NCBI GenBank assembly: GCA_009995225.1
Contig: JAACPW010000014.1
Location: forward strand, 1-64,000
Source of the DNA: Sphingomonadales bacterium
GTDB taxonomy: Bacteria; Pseudomonadota; Alphaproteobacteria; Sphingomonadales; Sphingomonadaceae
Direction: 5' to 3'
Length of the DNA stretch: 64,000 nt
Shown: positions 26,022-36,937 of the stretch, one piece after another
Layout: the number at the start of each line of letters is the position of its first letter
Position numbering within the stretch: position 1 is the stretch's first letter
Made by a program: the position numbers and the translations under genes
The notes under the pieces: model-generated
The model's input: only the letters and a program-made list of their open reading frames with translations
Database searches by the model: none
What the model was told of the DNA's origin: nothing

Positions 26022-27458
26022 TCACCGCGGCAGTTCGCTGACCCCCATCAATGCCTCGTCGACCGCGCGCGCAGCCTGGCGGCCTTCGCGGATCGCCCAC
26101 ACGACCAGGCTCTGCCCGCGCCGCATGTCGCCGCAGGCGAACACGTTCGGTTCGCTGGTGGCATAGCGTTCGGTATCCGCCTCGACATTGCCGCGCCCGG
26201 TGAGCGCGACGCCCGCCTGTTCAAGCAGCCCTGCCTTCTTCGGCCCGACGAAGCCCATGGCCAGCAGGATCAGATCGGCCGGGATCACGAATTCGCTTCC
26301 CGCCATTTCCTGCATCTGCCCGCCCTTCCATTCGACGCGGACGCATTCGAGGCCCGTGACCTTTTCGCCATCCCCAATTACCCGCTTGGCCAGCACCGCC
26401 CAGTCACGCTCCACGCCTTCCTGATGGCTCGACGAGGTGCGCAGCTTCATCGGCCAATCGGGCCAGGTCAGCGCCTTGTCTTCCTTCTCGGGTGGCTTGG
26501 GCATGATCTCGAGCTGCGTGACGCTGGTGGCGCCCTGCCGGTTCGAGGTGCCGACACAGTCGCTGCCGGTGTCGCCGCCGCCCAGCACCACCACGTGCTT
26601 GCCGGTCGCGGTCAAGCTGCCGCGCGGCGCGGCGCGCAGCTCGTCATCGCCCGCAACGCGCTTGTTCTGCTGTGTCAGGAACTCCATCGCGAGGCGCACG
26701 CCGGGCATTTCGGCGCCGGGGATCGACAGCGGGCGCGCATCTTCCGCGCCGCCGGCCAGCACCACCGCATCGAAGTTTTCCTGCAGGGACTTGAACGAGA
26801 TATCGACGCCCACTTCCTTCGATGTTTTGAACGTCACCCCTTCGGCTTCCATCTGCTGAGCGCGCCGGTTGATGAGGTGCTTTTCCATCTTGAAGTCGGG
26901 GATGCCGTACCGCAGCAGCCCGCCCAGACGGTCGCTCTTTTCGAACACGGTGACGCTATGCCCGGCGCGCGCGAGTTGCTGCGCGCAGGCGAGGCCTGCG
27001 GGGCCCGAACCGATCACCGCAACCGACTTCCCGGTCTTCTTCGCGGGGATCATCGGCTTGACCCAGCCCTCCTTCCACCCGCGATCAATGATCGCACATT
27101 CGATCGACTTGATCGTCACCGGCTGGTCGACAATGTTGAGCGTGCACGCCGCCTCGCACGGGGCGGGACAGATGCGGCCGGTGAACTCGGGGAAGTTGTT
27201 CGTGCTGTGCAGCATGTCCAACGCCCGCTTCCAGTCCGCCTCGTAGACGAGGTGGTTCCAGTCGGGGATCAGATTGTTCACCGGGCAGCCGTTATGGCAG
27301 TACGGAATACCGCAATTCATGCATCGCGAGGCCTGCCCAGCCAGCGTGCTTTCATCCGGCTGGATGATGAATTCGCGGTAGTTCTTCAGCCGCTCCTTGG
27401 GATCGAGATAATCCCGATCACGGCGGTCCAGCTCGAGAAATCCGGTTTCCTTGCCCAT
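26022..27458 (-). CDS. gltD: Glutamate synthase small subunit (NADPH)
   Basis: 478 aa. Two N-terminal iron-sulfur cysteine clusters ([17 protein letters not shown] and CPAPCEAAC, within about residues 45-110) precede FAD ([21 protein letters not shown]) and NADPH ([15 protein letters not shown]) binding folds and the final [15 protein letters not shown]. It supplies electrons to GltB for glutamate formation from glutamine and 2-oxoglutarate. The ATG 27458 ([14 protein letters not shown]) follows the gltB stop by 22 bp, so the two are one operon in the order gltB-gltD. Confidence 0.95.
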   Translation of the reverse strand: MGKETGFLELDRRDRDYLDPKERLKNYREFIIQPDESTLAGQASRCMNCGIPYCHNGCPVNNLIPDWNHLVYEADWKRALDMLHSTNNFPEFTGRICPAPCEAACTLNIVDQPVTIKSIECAIIDRGWKEGWVKPMIPAKKTGKSVAVIGSGPAGLACAQQLARAGHSVTVFEKSDRLGGLLRYGIPDFKMEKHLINRRAQQMEAEGVTFKTSKEVGVDISFKSLQENFDAVVLAGGAEDARPLSIPGAEMPGVRLAMEFLTQQNKRVAGDDELRAAPRGSLTATGKHVVVLGGGDTGSDCVGTSNRQGATSVTQLEIMPKPPEKEDKALTWPDWPMKLRTSSSHQEGVERDWAVLAKRVIGDGEKVTGLECVRVEWKGGQMQEMAGSEFVIPADLILLAMGFVGPKKAGLLEQAGVALTGRGNVEADTERYATSEPNVFACGDMRRGQSLVVWAIREGRQAARAVDEALMGVSELPR

Positions 27459-27480
27459 TGTATTGTCTCGTTCCTGAAAT

Positions 27481-30400
27481 CTATTCGGCAGCGACGCTGG
27501 CGGCTTCGTGGCGCTCGGCCTCGAGCCGTTTGAGCGCTGCGGCATAATCGCGCGGCATCACCTTGACGAAGCGGGTCAGCGCCGCGTCCCAATCCGCCAG
27601 CAGGCTGGCTGCAAGCTTGCTGCCGGTGTGAAGCTGATGGCGTTCTACCAAGATACGCAACCGCTCGGCATCGTGACGCAGCATGTCGGCCATGCCGAAA
27701 TCATTGACGCCGCGCGGGCGCTGGGCCGGGCGGCCCGTCCCTTCCTCGGCATCCACGCCCGCCGCAATCGGCAGCAGATCGACCTGCGCGTGGTTGACCA
27801 GATCGGTGAACACGCCATCTGCGTCATAGACATAGGCGACCCCGCCGCTCATGCCCGCCGCAAAGTTGCGCCCGGTCTTGCCGAGCACCACCACCACGCC
27901 GCCGGTCATGTATTCGCAGCCGTGATCCCCGGTGCCTTCGACCACCGCAATCGCGCCCGAATTGCGCACCGCGAAACGTTCACCCGCGACGCCGTTGAAA
28001 TAGGCCTCGCCCGCAATCGCCCCGTACAGCACGGTGTTGCCGACGATGATGTTGTCCTGCGCGTTGCGCGGCGCGGCGGCGGGCTGGCGCACGATGATGC
28101 GTCCGCCCGACAGGCCCTTGCCGACATAGTCGTTGGCATCGCCGACCAGATCGAGCGTGACGCCGTGCGCCAGCCACGCGCCGAAGCTCTGCCCGGCAAC
28201 GCCCGTCAGATTGATCCGGATGGTGTCGCCCGGCAAGCCTTCATGGCCATGCGCCTTGGCGATTTCGCCCGAAAGCATCGCGCCCACCGTGCGGTTCACG
28301 TTGCGCACGTCGTAGGCGATCTGCACCGGCGCCTTGGTGTCGATGGCGGCGCGGCAATCGGCGATCAGCCGGTTGTCGAGCGCACCTTCGAGCCCGTGAT
28401 CCTGCACCCCGCGCTGGCGCAGCGAAGCGCCGTCCTTGATTGCGACCCGGTGCAGGATCTTCGACAGATCGATCCCGCGCGCCTTCCAGTGGCGCTCCAT
28501 CCGGCGCGTGTCGAGCAGGTCGACCCGGCCGACCATTTCGGCGACGGTGCGGATGCCCATGTCGGCCATGATCGCCCGCAGTTCCTCGGCGACGAAGAAC
28601 ATGTAGTTGACCACGTGCTCCGGCTGACCAGTGAAGCGCGCGCGTAGCACCGGGTCCTGCGTGGCGACGCCGACGGGGCAAGTGTTGAGGTGACACTTGC
28701 GCATCATGATGCACCCCGCGGCTATCAAGGGCGCAGTGGCAAAGCCGAATTCGTCCGCGCCCAGCAGCGCGCCGATGGCGACATCGCGCCCGGTGCGCAG
28801 GCCCCCATCGACCTGCACCGCAATCCGCTCGCGCAGATCGTTGAGCAGCAGCGTTTGCTGCGTTTCGGCAAGGCCGATTTCCCACGGAGACCCTGCGTGG
28901 GTCAGCGAGGTGAGCGGCGATGCGCCGGTCCCCCCGTCATAGCCCGCAATCGTCACGTGATCCGCACGCGCCTTGGAAACGCCCGCTGCGACCGTGCCAA
29001 CGCCGACTTCGGACACCAGCTTCACCGAAATGCGCGCAACCGGGTTCACATTCTTCAAGTCGTGGATCAGCTGCGCCAGATCCTCGATCGAGTAGATGTC
29101 GTGGTGCGGCGGGGGCGAGATCAGCCCCACGCCCGGCGTCGAATGCCGCACCGCGCCGATGCGCTTGTCGACCTTGTGGCCCGGCAACTGCCCGCCCTCA
29201 CCCGGCTTGGCGCCCTGCGCCATCTTGATCTGGATATCGTCCGAATTGACGAGGTATTCGGTTGTCACGCCGAAGCGGCCCGAGGCGACCTGCTTGATCC
29301 GGCTGCGCATCGAATCGCCGTTCGCCATCGGGGTGAAGCGGAACGGCTCCTCCCCGCCCTCACCCGTGTTCGAACGCCCGCCGATGCGATTCATCGCGAT
29401 CGCCATGGTCGAGTGCGCCTCGTGGCTGATCGAGCCCAAGCTCATCGCCCCGGTGGAGAACCGCTTGACGATATCCACCGCCGGTTCGACCTGGTCCAAG
29501 GGGATCGGGGCGGCGGCCGGTTTGAACTCCAGCAACCCGCGGATCGTCAGCAGACGTTCGGACTGCTCGTTGATGCTCGCGGCAAATTCGGCGTAGTTCT
29601 TGGGATCATTGCCGCGCACCGCGTGCTGCAACTGTGCGACGTTCTGCGGGGTCCAGGCGTGTTCCTCACCGCGCAGGCGGTATTGATAGATCCCGCCGAC
29701 ATCGAGCATCCCGTCATAGAGCGGATTGTCGCCGTAGGCCTGCCCATGACGGCGCAAGGCTTCCTCGGCAACTTCGGCCAGCCCGATGCCTTCGATGGTG
29801 GTGGCGGTGCCGGTGAAGTACTTTTCGACGAAGGCGGTGGAAAGCCCTACCGCGTCGAAAATCTGCGCGCCGCAATAGGACTGGTAGGTCGAAATGCCCA
29901 TCTTGGACATGACCTTGCGGATGCCCTTGCCCACGCCCTTGATGAAGTTCTGCTGCACCTTGGCGGGCGGCAGATCGGCATGGCGCTTCACCCGCGAGGC
30001 TTCGATGGTTTCAAAGGCGAGATAGGGGTTGATCGCTTCCGCGCCGTAGCCGGCCAGCACGCAAAAGTGATGCACCTCGCGCGCTTCGCCGGTTTCCACG
30101 ACAAGCCCGGTCTGCATCCGCAGGCCTTGACGCACCAGATGATGATGCACCGCTGCGGTCGCCAGTAGCGCCGGCATTGGCACACGGCTTTCGCTCTGTC
30201 CGCGATCCGACAGGACAAGGATGTTGTGATCCTGAAGCACCGCTTCGGTCGCGGCCCAGCACATTTCCTTCAGGGCCATTTCAAGGCCTTCGGCTCCAGT
30301 GCTGGCATCCCATGTCATGTCGATGGTCGCGCAGCGGAAGGCGCCGTCCAATGCCTCTTCGACCGAGCGGATCTTGGCCAGATCCTCGTTCGTCAGGATT

Positions 30401-32121
30401 GGCTGGTGCACTTCCAGCCGCTTGTGCGTGCCGGCATCGCGGCCCAGCAGATTGGGACGCGGGCCGATCATGCTGGTCAGGCTCATCACCAGTTCTTCGC
30501 GGATCGGGTCGATCGGCGGGTTGGTAACCTGCGCAAAGTTCTGCTTGAAGTAATCATACAGCAGCCGTGCCCGGTCCGACAGAACCGCAATCGGCGTGTC
30601 GGTTCCCATCGACCCGATCGGATCATCGCCATCCACCGCCATCGGTTCGAGGAAGCGGGCAATATCCTCCTGCGTGTAGCCGAAAGCCTGCTGGCGTTGC
30701 AGCAGGGTGGTTTCCTCAGCGGGGATCGCGGCGAGTTCGGGCACGATGTCGGTGATGTCTTCGAGCTTGTACTGCGCCTGCGCCAGCCACTTGGCATAGG
30801 GCTCGGCATTGGCGAGGTCCGCCTTCAGCTCGTCATCCTCGATGATGCGGCCTTGATCGAGATCGATCAGCAGCATCTTGCCGGGCTGGAGCCGCCACTT
30901 GCGCACGATGTCCTCTTCGGCAAACGGCAACACGCCGCTTTCCGAAGCGAGGCAGACGATGTCGTCCTTGGTGACGCAGAAGCGCGCCGGCCGAAGCCCG
31001 TTGCGGTCCAGCGTCGCGCCGATCTGGCGGCCATCGGTGAAGCACACCGCGGCGGGGCCGTCCCACGGTTCCATCAACGCAGCGTGGTATTCGTAGAACG
31101 CGCGCCGCTCGGGCGTCATCTGCGCATTGCCGGCCCAGGCTTCCGGGATCAGGATCATCATCGCATGGGCGAGCGGATATCCGCCCGCGATCAGCAGTTC
31201 CAAAGCGTTGTCGAGGCAGGCGGTGTCCGATTGCCCGTGCGGGATGATCGGCCACATCTTGTCGAGATCGGGGCCGAGCAGTTCGCTTTCCATCGTGCGG
31301 CGGCGCGCGTTCATCCAGTTGACGTTGCCGCGCACCGTGTTGATCTCGCCATTGTGGGCGATGAAGCGGAACGGGTGCGCCAGCCGCCAGCTGGGGAAAG
31401 TGTTGGTGCTGAAACGCTGGTGGACAAGGCCCAGCGCCGAAACGCAATCGGGCGAGCGCAAATCGTCGTAGAAACTGCCCACCTGGGTTGCCAGCAGCAG
31501 GCCCTTGTAAACCACTGTGCGGGTCGAAAAGCTGGGCAGATAGGTTTCGGTCAGATGCGGCAGGCCGTGCTTTTCAGCCAGGCTCGCCAGCGGGTTCTGC
31601 ACCTGCTTGCGGATCGTCAGCAGCTTGCGCTCGAACGCGTCCTGATCGGCGCAGGTGGGCCCGCGAGCGATCACCGCCATCTGGATCACCGGCATCGATG
31701 CGATCACAGCGTCGCCCAGACCCTTCATGGTGGTCGGCACATCGCGCCAGCCGATGAAACGCTGGCCTTCCTTGGCGGTGAAGGCCTCCATCCGCGCCTT
31801 GACGAAATCGCGCGCGGCCTCGTCCTGCGGCAGGAAGCACATGGCGATGCCGTAATCGCCCGGTTGCGGCAGATCGTGGCCAGCGCCTTGCGCCCAGCCG
31901 CGAATCAGCGGATCGGGAATCTGGATCAGGATGCCCGCGCCATCCCCCAGCAAGGGGTCCGAACCCACGGCGCCGCGGTGATCGAGCTTTTCGAGAATCT
32001 CCAGCGCCTGCGCGATGATCGCGTGGCTTTTCTCGCCCTTGATATGCGCGACCATGCCGACGCCGCAGGCGTCGTGTTCATTGGCGGGGTCATAGAGACC
32101 CTGGGAGGAAGGGTATCCCAT
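27481..32121 (-). CDS. gltB: Glutamate synthase large subunit
   Basis: 1546 aa. After a short propeptide ([18 protein letters not shown]) comes C19, the N-terminal nucleophile of the class-II glutaminase domain (about 19-430). The central domain, the FMN-binding synthase domain (about 830-1200, with [14 protein letters not shown] and [11 protein letters not shown]) and the 3Fe-4S cysteine motif [14 protein letters not shown] follow, then the C-terminal beta-helix ([11 protein letters not shown]). It makes two glutamates with GltD. ATG 32121 is preferred; ATG 32130 would add three residues. Confidence 0.95.
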   Translation of the reverse strand: MGYPSSQGLYDPANEHDACGVGMVAHIKGEKSHAIIAQALEILEKLDHRGAVGSDPLLGDGAGILIQIPDPLIRGWAQGAGHDLPQPGDYGIAMCFLPQDEAARDFVKARMEAFTAKEGQRFIGWRDVPTTMKGLGDAVIASMPVIQMAVIARGPTCADQDAFERKLLTIRKQVQNPLASLAEKHGLPHLTETYLPSFSTRTVVYKGLLLATQVGSFYDDLRSPDCVSALGLVHQRFSTNTFPSWRLAHPFRFIAHNGEINTVRGNVNWMNARRRTMESELLGPDLDKMWPIIPHGQSDTACLDNALELLIAGGYPLAHAMMILIPEAWAGNAQMTPERRAFYEYHAALMEPWDGPAAVCFTDGRQIGATLDRNGLRPARFCVTKDDIVCLASESGVLPFAEEDIVRKWRLQPGKMLLIDLDQGRIIEDDELKADLANAEPYAKWLAQAQYKLEDITDIVPELAAIPAEETTLLQRQQAFGYTQEDIARFLEPMAVDGDDPIGSMGTDTPIAVLSDRARLLYDYFKQNFAQVTNPPIDPIREELVMSLTSMIGPRPNLLGRDAGTHKRLEVHQPILTNEDLAKIRSVEEALDGAFRCATIDMTWDASTGAEGLEMALKEMCWAATEAVLQDHNILVLSDRGQSESRVPMPALLATAAVHHHLVRQGLRMQTGLVVETGEAREVHHFCVLAGYGAEAINPYLAFETIEASRVKRHADLPPAKVQQNFIKGVGKGIRKVMSKMGISTYQSYCGAQIFDAVGLSTAFVEKYFTGTATTIEGIGLAEVAEEALRRHGQAYGDNPLYDGMLDVGGIYQYRLRGEEHAWTPQNVAQLQHAVRGNDPKNYAEFAASINEQSERLLTIRGLLEFKPAAAPIPLDQVEPAVDIVKRFSTGAMSLGSISHEAHSTMAIAMNRIGGRSNTGEGGEEPFRFTPMANGDSMRSRIKQVASGRFGVTTEYLVNSDDIQIKMAQGAKPGEGGQLPGHKVDKRIGAVRHSTPGVGLISPPPHHDIYSIEDLAQLIHDLKNVNPVARISVKLVSEVGVGTVAAGVSKARADHVTIAGYDGGTGASPLTSLTHAGSPWEIGLAETQQTLLLNDLRERIAVQVDGGLRTGRDVAIGALLGADEFGFATAPLIAAGCIMMRKCHLNTCPVGVATQDPVLRARFTGQPEHVVNYMFFVAEELRAIMADMGIRTVAEMVGRVDLLDTRRMERHWKARGIDLSKILHRVAIKDGASLRQRGVQDHGLEGALDNRLIADCRAAIDTKAPVQIAYDVRNVNRTVGAMLSGEIAKAHGHEGLPGDTIRINLTGVAGQSFGAWLAHGVTLDLVGDANDYVGKGLSGGRIIVRQPAAAPRNAQDNIIVGNTVLYGAIAGEAYFNGVAGERFAVRNSGAIAVVEGTGDHGCEYMTGGVVVVLGKTGRNFAAGMSGGVAYVYDADGVFTDLVNHAQVDLLPIAAGVDAEEGTGRPAQRPRGVNDFGMADMLRHDAERLRILVERHQLHTGSKLAASLLADWDAALTRFVKVMPRDYAAALKRLEAERHEAASVAAE

Positions 32122-32276
32122 GGCAAACATCCGATCTGTCAGATGCCGACAGCCGCGCAACCTGCGGCAAACTTGCTCACGCAGGGGACACGCCTGAAGG
32201 CAGGTCAATCAGGCACGCCCAGACCCATTCAGGTCCGCTCTAGCCCATTTTCGGCCCCCTCATGCCGACAGGAAGC

Positions 32277-32305
32277 GGATTATGCAATGGGGTTGCGCGA
32301 AGCAA
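32277..32305 (-). promoter_or_regulatory. Candidate promoter in the gltB leader region
   Basis: On the minus strand AAGCAA read as TTGCTT is separated by 17 bp from TAATCC. Its start would leave about 145 nt of leader before gltB. The whole gap 32122-32397 (276 bp) has no gene, no sigma-54 -24/-12 pair (GG-N10-GC with the usual context) that I could find, and only short imperfect palindromes such as GCATAATGC near 32345. Confidence 0.3.
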
Positions 32306-32397
32306 TATTTCTCGCAGACCTATTCAGACTATCGTTAGATTGCGCATAATGCATGATCGGCCCGATTTGGTTGCAGGTTTTGCGTCGGGCTAAAGGC

Positions 32398-33369
32398 TCA
32401 GGCGGTCCCGCGACGAGGTTGCAAACCCGCCAGCGCGGAACGCAGGGGTTCGCGCGCATCATCGCCCAGACTTTCCCCGCTTAGCGCAGCAAGCGCCTTG
32501 AGAGCTTGAGCCAGTGCGGCCTCGCGGGCAGCAAGATCAGCCGCCGACACCGCCTTGGTGGGAGGGCTGGTGCGATGCTCGTGAAGCGCACCAGCGAAGC
32601 GTTCGACCATTTCGACAATGCTGAGCTCACTAGGCGCAACCGCACGCAAGCGCGCGAGCGCGGCGGTTCCGGGATCAGGCACAGGCGCGGATTTGCGCAG
32701 CGACGTGACCGGCGTGCTGATGACGGCAAGATCGGCGCGGTCTTCGCCAGCGGGCTGTTGGGCCGGCTGGGCGACCTCGTGAAGCTCGGTCACGTCCTGA
32801 ACCCAAACCGCGTTGCGCCCGGGCAGTTCGGCAAAGTCCGCCAAATCTAGCTCTCGCGGCGCTGCACCGGGCTTTTGCACCGGTCCCGTCCTGTCAGCTT
32901 CAGGGTCAGCTTCAGGGTCAGCTTTGAGCTCTGCTTCGGGCACGGCGGTAGCAATAATGGGGGTTTCATCGAGCGGATCGTCAAGGCTGCGGCTGCCCAG
33001 ATCGCGAACCGGATCAATCGGCCGCATGGCGCGGATCGACCATTCAGCCAAGGAAGGCGTTTTGACGGCGCGCCGTGCGCGGCGGTGGAGGCTTTTTCCC
33101 AATGCAAACAGCCCGCTACCAATCAGCAATGCTGAAAAGCCTGCCGCAATTGCCTGTATCGGAAGGCCCGCAGCCCCCAGCCGGGTCGCGTCAGAACCCG
33201 GGGCGACCAGCGTGGCCGGCAGAACCATAACCGTCAGCCCACCGAGCATCATACCCCACAGGCCCAGCATGGGGGCAAAAGCCCGGTGCCCCGCGAGCGA
33301 CCGCGATGTGCGCCCCGATGCCTTGCCGCGTTTGCGCTGTTCCGCCCGATCGTGCTGCCCCAACTTCAT
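32398..33369 (-). CDS. Hypothetical two-span membrane protein with acidic Pro-rich linker
   Basis: 323 aa from ATG 33369 (333 aa from GTG 33399, which overlaps the glycosyltransferase end). A basic N-terminus is followed by two hydrophobic segments (MLGLWGMMLGGLTVMVLPATLV and IQAIAAGFSALLIGSGLFAL, the second within about residues 70-90), a long polar region with tandem ADPEADPEAD, and a C-terminal helical region rich in Ala and Leu (LAAREAALAQALKALAAL). No family is recognised. It follows the exosortase-type glycosyltransferase by 7 bp, suggesting an envelope or polysaccharide-related role. Confidence 0.7.
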   Translation of the reverse strand: MKLGQHDRAEQRKRGKASGRTSRSLAGHRAFAPMLGLWGMMLGGLTVMVLPATLVAPGSDATRLGAAGLPIQAIAAGFSALLIGSGLFALGKSLHRRARRAVKTPSLAEWSIRAMRPIDPVRDLGSRSLDDPLDETPIIATAVPEAELKADPEADPEADRTGPVQKPGAAPRELDLADFAELPGRNAVWVQDVTELHEVAQPAQQPAGEDRADLAVISTPVTSLRKSAPVPDPGTAALARLRAVAPSELSIVEMVERFAGALHEHRTSPPTKAVSAADLAAREAALAQALKALAALSGESLGDDAREPLRSALAGLQPRRGTA

Positions 33370-33376
33370 GTGCCCG

Positions 33377-34630
33377 TTATCCTGCCCTTGCGGCGACACG
33401 CCCCTGTGCGCCGCCCTGCGTCGGGGCTAGCAACAGATGGTAAACAGAGAGATAATCTCGCGCATTGGCGGCCCAGTCGTGACGCGCACGGACATGGGCA
33501 ACGGCGCGGTCCTTCATCGCGTCCCATGCGTTGCGCGAATCGAGCAGGCGGGCAAGCGCAGCGGCACAGGCAGCCGGGTCATCGGGTGCAAACAGCGTGC
33601 CGGTTTCACCGTCGGTGATAAGTTCGCGGTGCCCGCCCACGCTGGACGCCGCCACCAGTCGCCGCTGCGCCATCGCCTCCAGCGGCTTGAGCGGCGTAAC
33701 CAGATCGGTCAGCCGCTGGCTCTTGCGCGGATAGGCGAGCACATCGACCAGCGAATAGTATCGCTCCACCGCGGCATGCGGCACGCGTCCGGTGAAGATC
33801 ACGGCGTCCGGTTCGGGCAGTGCCGCCGCTGCGGCGCGCCAACTGGCGTCCATCGGGCCTGCCCCGACCAGCAGCAGCCGTGCATCCGGGTGCGACTGGC
33901 GCAGCAGGGGCATGGCGGCGATCAGATCGTCCACCCCTTCATAGGCGTAGAAGCTACCGATGTAGCCGATCACCGGCGCGCCCTCGGCTATGCCAAGATC
34001 GGCGGCCAGCGTCGTATCGCGCGGTGGCGGATCACCGAACAATTCCAGATCAACCCCGTTGCGCATCACATGAATGCGGCTTTCCGGTATGCCCCGCCGG
34101 GCCAGATCGTCCTTCAATCCATCGCAGATCGCAAACAGGGCATCGGCGCTTTTGGCGACCTGCGTTTCGAGCGCGCGGGTCAGGCGGTATTTGATGCTGC
34201 CTTGGGTGCCGGTCAGATTGCCGACCGCCGCGTCTTCCCAGAAGGCGCGGATTTCATAGACGAAAGGTATGCCCAGCGCCCGCGCCGCGCGCTTGGCGGC
34301 CGCGCCGCAAAGTGCCGGCGAATGGGCATGGATGATGTCGGGCCGCCATTCTGCGGCAAGCGCGTGAATCGCTGTACTCAGCGCCTCGATCTCGCCCATT
34401 TCGCGCAAGGGCGGCGGTCCGGACGGTGTGCCCGGCGTGCGGTGAAACAGAAGGCCGTCCGCTTCTTCGGGCGAGCCATTGAGCGCCGCCTCGGCATTAT
34501 GCCGTTGCCCGGTAATCCCGCGCACCTCCAGCCCCAGCCCTTGTTGCGCTTTCAGGATCGCGCGGGTGCGGAAGGTGTAACCGCTGTGGAGCGGAAGCGA
34601 ATGGTCGAGCACATGCAAAACGCGGGTCAT
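33377..34630 (-). CDS. GT4 glycosyltransferase, exosortase A system-associated type
   Basis: 417 aa GT-B protein starting MTRVLHVLDHSLPLHSGYTF, the hallmark start of the glycosyltransferase family that accompanies PEP-CTERM/exosortase A loci. The donor domain contains NGVDLELF, VIGYIGSFYAYEGVDDLI, LLLVGAGP and, before the end, the EX7E-like LVTPLKPLEAMAQRRLVAAS and GGHRELI. It probably adds a sugar to a lipid-linked exopolysaccharide or glycan. Its divergent neighbour at 34937 is an exosortase-type O-ligase, which supports the assignment. No exosortase gene lies in the window. Confidence 0.85.
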   Translation of the reverse strand: MTRVLHVLDHSLPLHSGYTFRTRAILKAQQGLGLEVRGITGQRHNAEAALNGSPEEADGLLFHRTPGTPSGPPPLREMGEIEALSTAIHALAAEWRPDIIHAHSPALCGAAAKRAARALGIPFVYEIRAFWEDAAVGNLTGTQGSIKYRLTRALETQVAKSADALFAICDGLKDDLARRGIPESRIHVMRNGVDLELFGDPPPRDTTLAADLGIAEGAPVIGYIGSFYAYEGVDDLIAAMPLLRQSHPDARLLLVGAGPMDASWRAAAAALPEPDAVIFTGRVPHAAVERYYSLVDVLAYPRKSQRLTDLVTPLKPLEAMAQRRLVAASSVGGHRELITDGETGTLFAPDDPAACAAALARLLDSRNAWDAMKDRAVAHVRARHDWAANARDYLSVYHLLLAPTQGGAQGRVAARAG

Positions 34631-34719
34631 GATGATTGTTCTATCGCAGCCGTGCTTAACGCGGCGTCAACTGCCAGCGCGTAATGCTGCCGCATGGCCC
34701 GGCCCGGAAACCTTGTCCC

Positions 34720-34944
34720 ATGATCGATTATTTCGCGCTTGCCCTTGGGCACGGCCTGCTGGCGATCGCCTTGCTGCGCCTGATGCTTCGCGAAGGCCTG
34801 GACGTCGATCCGCTGATCGGCGAAATCAAGGCCGAAACGGACGCCAATCGCAAGGCGACAAGCGTCGCTGGCCGCAATGCCGCCCGCCGAACAAAGACGG
34901 TGGAACAACCCCAAGCAGACGGCACGTCGTCCGCCGATGCTTGA
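34720..34944 (+). CDS. Small membrane protein upstream of the O-ligase
   Basis: 74 aa from ATG 34720 (MIDYFALALGHGLLAIALLR). One hydrophobic helix (residues 4-20) is followed by an acidic then basic polar tail (GEIKAETDANRKATS, RRTKTVEQ). Its stop overlaps the ligase start by 8 bp, so the two are translationally coupled. GGAAACC precedes the ATG. No family is recognised; it may be a small accessory subunit of the ligase. Confidence 0.66.
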   Translation: MIDYFALALGHGLLAIALLRLMLREGLDVDPLIGEIKAETDANRKATSVAGRNAARRTKTVEQPQADGTSSADA

Positions 34945-36319
34945 TCTCGTCTTCCTCGCCTTCATCGGATACGTGCTGGTGCTTGGCCTCAGGCGACCGT
35001 TCCTGTGGGTGCTGCTGTATGTCTATATCGACATTCTCGCGCCGCAGCGGATCGGCTATTCGCTGATCGCGGCCCTTCCGGTTTCATTGATCGCCTTTGC
35101 CGCCGCGTTCGGCGGCTGGATCGCACTCGATCGCAAGGAAGGCGCGCGCTTCACCTTGCGTCAGGGGCTGATGGGTCTGCTGCTGGCCTATTGCTGGTGG
35201 ACCACCGGCCAGGCCGATTTCCCCGCAGACGCACAGACCAAATGGGATTGGGTCTGGAAGGCGCTGTTGTTCGCGATTTTCCTGCCGTTGACGCTGACCA
35301 CCCGCGCCCGGATCGAAGGTCTTGCTTTGGTGCTGCTGCTGTCAGTTGCCACGATCGTGATCGGCACGGGGATGAAGACCATCCTTGGCGGCGGCGGGTA
35401 TCAGAACCTCAAATTCTTTGTGAACGACAATAGCGGCATCTACGAAAGCTCGACGTTGGCCACCGTGGCCATCGGTCTGATCCCGATGCTGTGGTGGTTC
35501 GTGAAATATGGCACCGTTTTCCGCCCGCACTGGCTGGTAACGGGGTTTGCGGCAGCGCTCACCTTTGCCTGCCTGCTCGTGCCGATCGGCACCGAGGCGC
35601 GTACCGGCCTGCTGTGCATCGCGGCGCTGGGCGGGCTGATGCTGCGCTATACCAAGCGGCGGTTCCTGTTCATCGCTGGCGCGGGCGTGCTCGGCCTTGC
35701 CGCAGTGCCCTTCCTGCCGCAAAGCTATTACGACCGCATGGCCACTTTGGCTCAGCCGAGCAGCGATGAAAGTGCGTCGACCCGCGTGGCGGTGTGGCAA
35801 TGGACGCTCGATTATGTGGGCGAAAAGCCCCTAGGCGGCGGATTCGATGCTTACCGCGGCAACCGCTTTGCCTATGTCATGCCGGTCAAGCAGGTCGACG
35901 GCAACACCACCAGCGTCACCTACAGCGAGGTGGTGGACGAGGGGCGCGCCTATCACTCGTCGTTCTTCGAGATGCTGGGGGAACAGGGCTGGCCGGGGCT
36001 GATGATCTGGCTTGCGCTGCATGGCATCGGCCTGTGGCAGATGGAGCGCCTCCAGCGCCGCTGGAAAACGGCCGGGGATGAGGCGACCCGCTGGATCGCA
36101 CCGCTCGCTGCGGCCTTGCAGATGAGCGCCATCATCTACCTTGTCGGCGCAACCTTTCAGGGGATCGCGTATCAGCCGGTCATGCTGATGCTGGTGGGCT
36201 TGCAGATCGGGCTCAACACCTACTGCCTCAGGATCGATTCGGCGCGCGGGCTGCTGGAGCGCAGCGTGTCGCGCAAGGCAGCTATCGCAAACACAATGCG
36301 CAGTGCCGTAGCGGCATAG
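34937..36319 (+). CDS. O-antigen ligase-type protein, exosortase A-associated
   Basis: 460 aa polytopic protein with about 10-12 hydrophobic segments. The start MLDLVFLAFIGYVLVLGLRR and YVYIDILAPQRIGYSLI match the putative O-glycosylation ligase family found with exosortase A. The Wzy/WaaL central region has EARTGLLCIAALGG and a large periplasmic loop with RVAVWQWTLDYVGEKPLGGG and AYHSSFFEMLGEQGWPG. It would transfer a polymer or glycan to an acceptor at the outer face of the inner membrane. Preceded by a coupled 74-aa membrane protein. Confidence 0.85.
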   Translation: MLDLVFLAFIGYVLVLGLRRPFLWVLLYVYIDILAPQRIGYSLIAALPVSLIAFAAAFGGWIALDRKEGARFTLRQGLMGLLLAYCWWTTGQADFPADAQTKWDWVWKALLFAIFLPLTLTTRARIEGLALVLLLSVATIVIGTGMKTILGGGGYQNLKFFVNDNSGIYESSTLATVAIGLIPMLWWFVKYGTVFRPHWLVTGFAAALTFACLLVPIGTEARTGLLCIAALGGLMLRYTKRRFLFIAGAGVLGLAAVPFLPQSYYDRMATLAQPSSDESASTRVAVWQWTLDYVGEKPLGGGFDAYRGNRFAYVMPVKQVDGNTTSVTYSEVVDEGRAYHSSFFEMLGEQGWPGLMIWLALHGIGLWQMERLQRRWKTAGDEATRWIAPLAAALQMSAIIYLVGATFQGIAYQPVMLMLVGLQIGLNTYCLRIDSARGLLERSVSRKAAIANTMRSAVAA

Positions 36320-36418
36320 CCGGAGGCGTTGCACTACCCCTGCTGATGCGCCATGTAGCCCAGTGAAACGAGCGCGGCGGGCACGGGATTCCGCCGACGA
36401 CAATCGAGGAGGAGCCCC

Positions 36419-36868
36419 ATGACCCCGCAAGAATTGGCCGCCAAGGTCGGCGAAAATATTGGCACCAGCGAATGGGCCGAAATGAGCCAGGAACGCATCA
36501 ACCAGTTCGCCGAGGCGACGGGGGACCACCAGTTCATCCATGTCAACGAAGAGATGGCCAAGATGACGCCGTTCGGCGGCACGATTGCCCACGGCTTCCT
36601 CACGCTGTCGTTGATCCCCTATCTCGGCGCCCAGGGCGGCGCACCGCGCATCGATGGCGTGAAGATGGGCGTCAACTACGGCGGCAACAAGACGCGCTTC
36701 ATCGCGCCGGTCCGCGCTGGCAAGCGCATCCGTGGCCACTGGAAGCTGACCGAGATGATCGAAAAGCGTCCCGGCCAGTGGCAGCAGACCTGCGAAATCA
36801 CGCTCGAGATCGAGGGTGAGGAGAAGCCCGCCCTGATCTGCGAATGGATCACGCAATACTTCGTGTGA
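36419..36868 (+). CDS. MaoC-like acyl dehydratase
   Basis: 149 aa single hot-dog domain. The R-hydratase motif is visible as FAEATGDHQFIHVNEEMAKMTPFGGTIAHG, with the catalytic Asp and His in ATGDHQFIH. Function: hydration of trans-2-enoyl-CoA to (R)-3-hydroxyacyl-CoA or a related dehydration. GAGGAG lies 7 bp before the ATG. The next gene on the same strand is a thiolase, consistent with fatty-acyl-CoA metabolism. Confidence 0.9.
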   Translation: MTPQELAAKVGENIGTSEWAEMSQERINQFAEATGDHQFIHVNEEMAKMTPFGGTIAHGFLTLSLIPYLGAQGGAPRIDGVKMGVNYGGNKTRFIAPVRAGKRIRGHWKLTEMIEKRPGQWQQTCEITLEIEGEEKPALICEWITQYFV

Positions 36869-36878
36869 CCTTCCTATC

Positions 36879-36904
36879 GCTGCCCCGGCGCGTGTCGGGG
36901 CAGC
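36879..36904 (+). terminator. Hairpin between the MaoC gene and the thiolase gene
   Basis: Perfect 9-bp stem GCTGCCCCG/CGGGGCAGC with an 8-base loop, 10 bp past the MaoC stop and 34 bp before the thiolase ATG. With no U-tract it could protect mRNA ends or attenuate rather than terminate. Confidence 0.45.
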
Positions 36905-36937
36905 GGCTGACAAACGAAAACAAGGATACCCTCTATC

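Noticed and set aside
30226..32349. 707-codon open frame antisense to gltB
   Set aside because: High-GC shadow of gltB; no ribosome-binding site, no recognisable motif, Arg/His-rich composition typical of antisense frames.
32122..32397. Riboswitch or sigma-54 control element before gltB
   Set aside because: No conserved riboswitch core and no -24/-12 element could be identified by eye.
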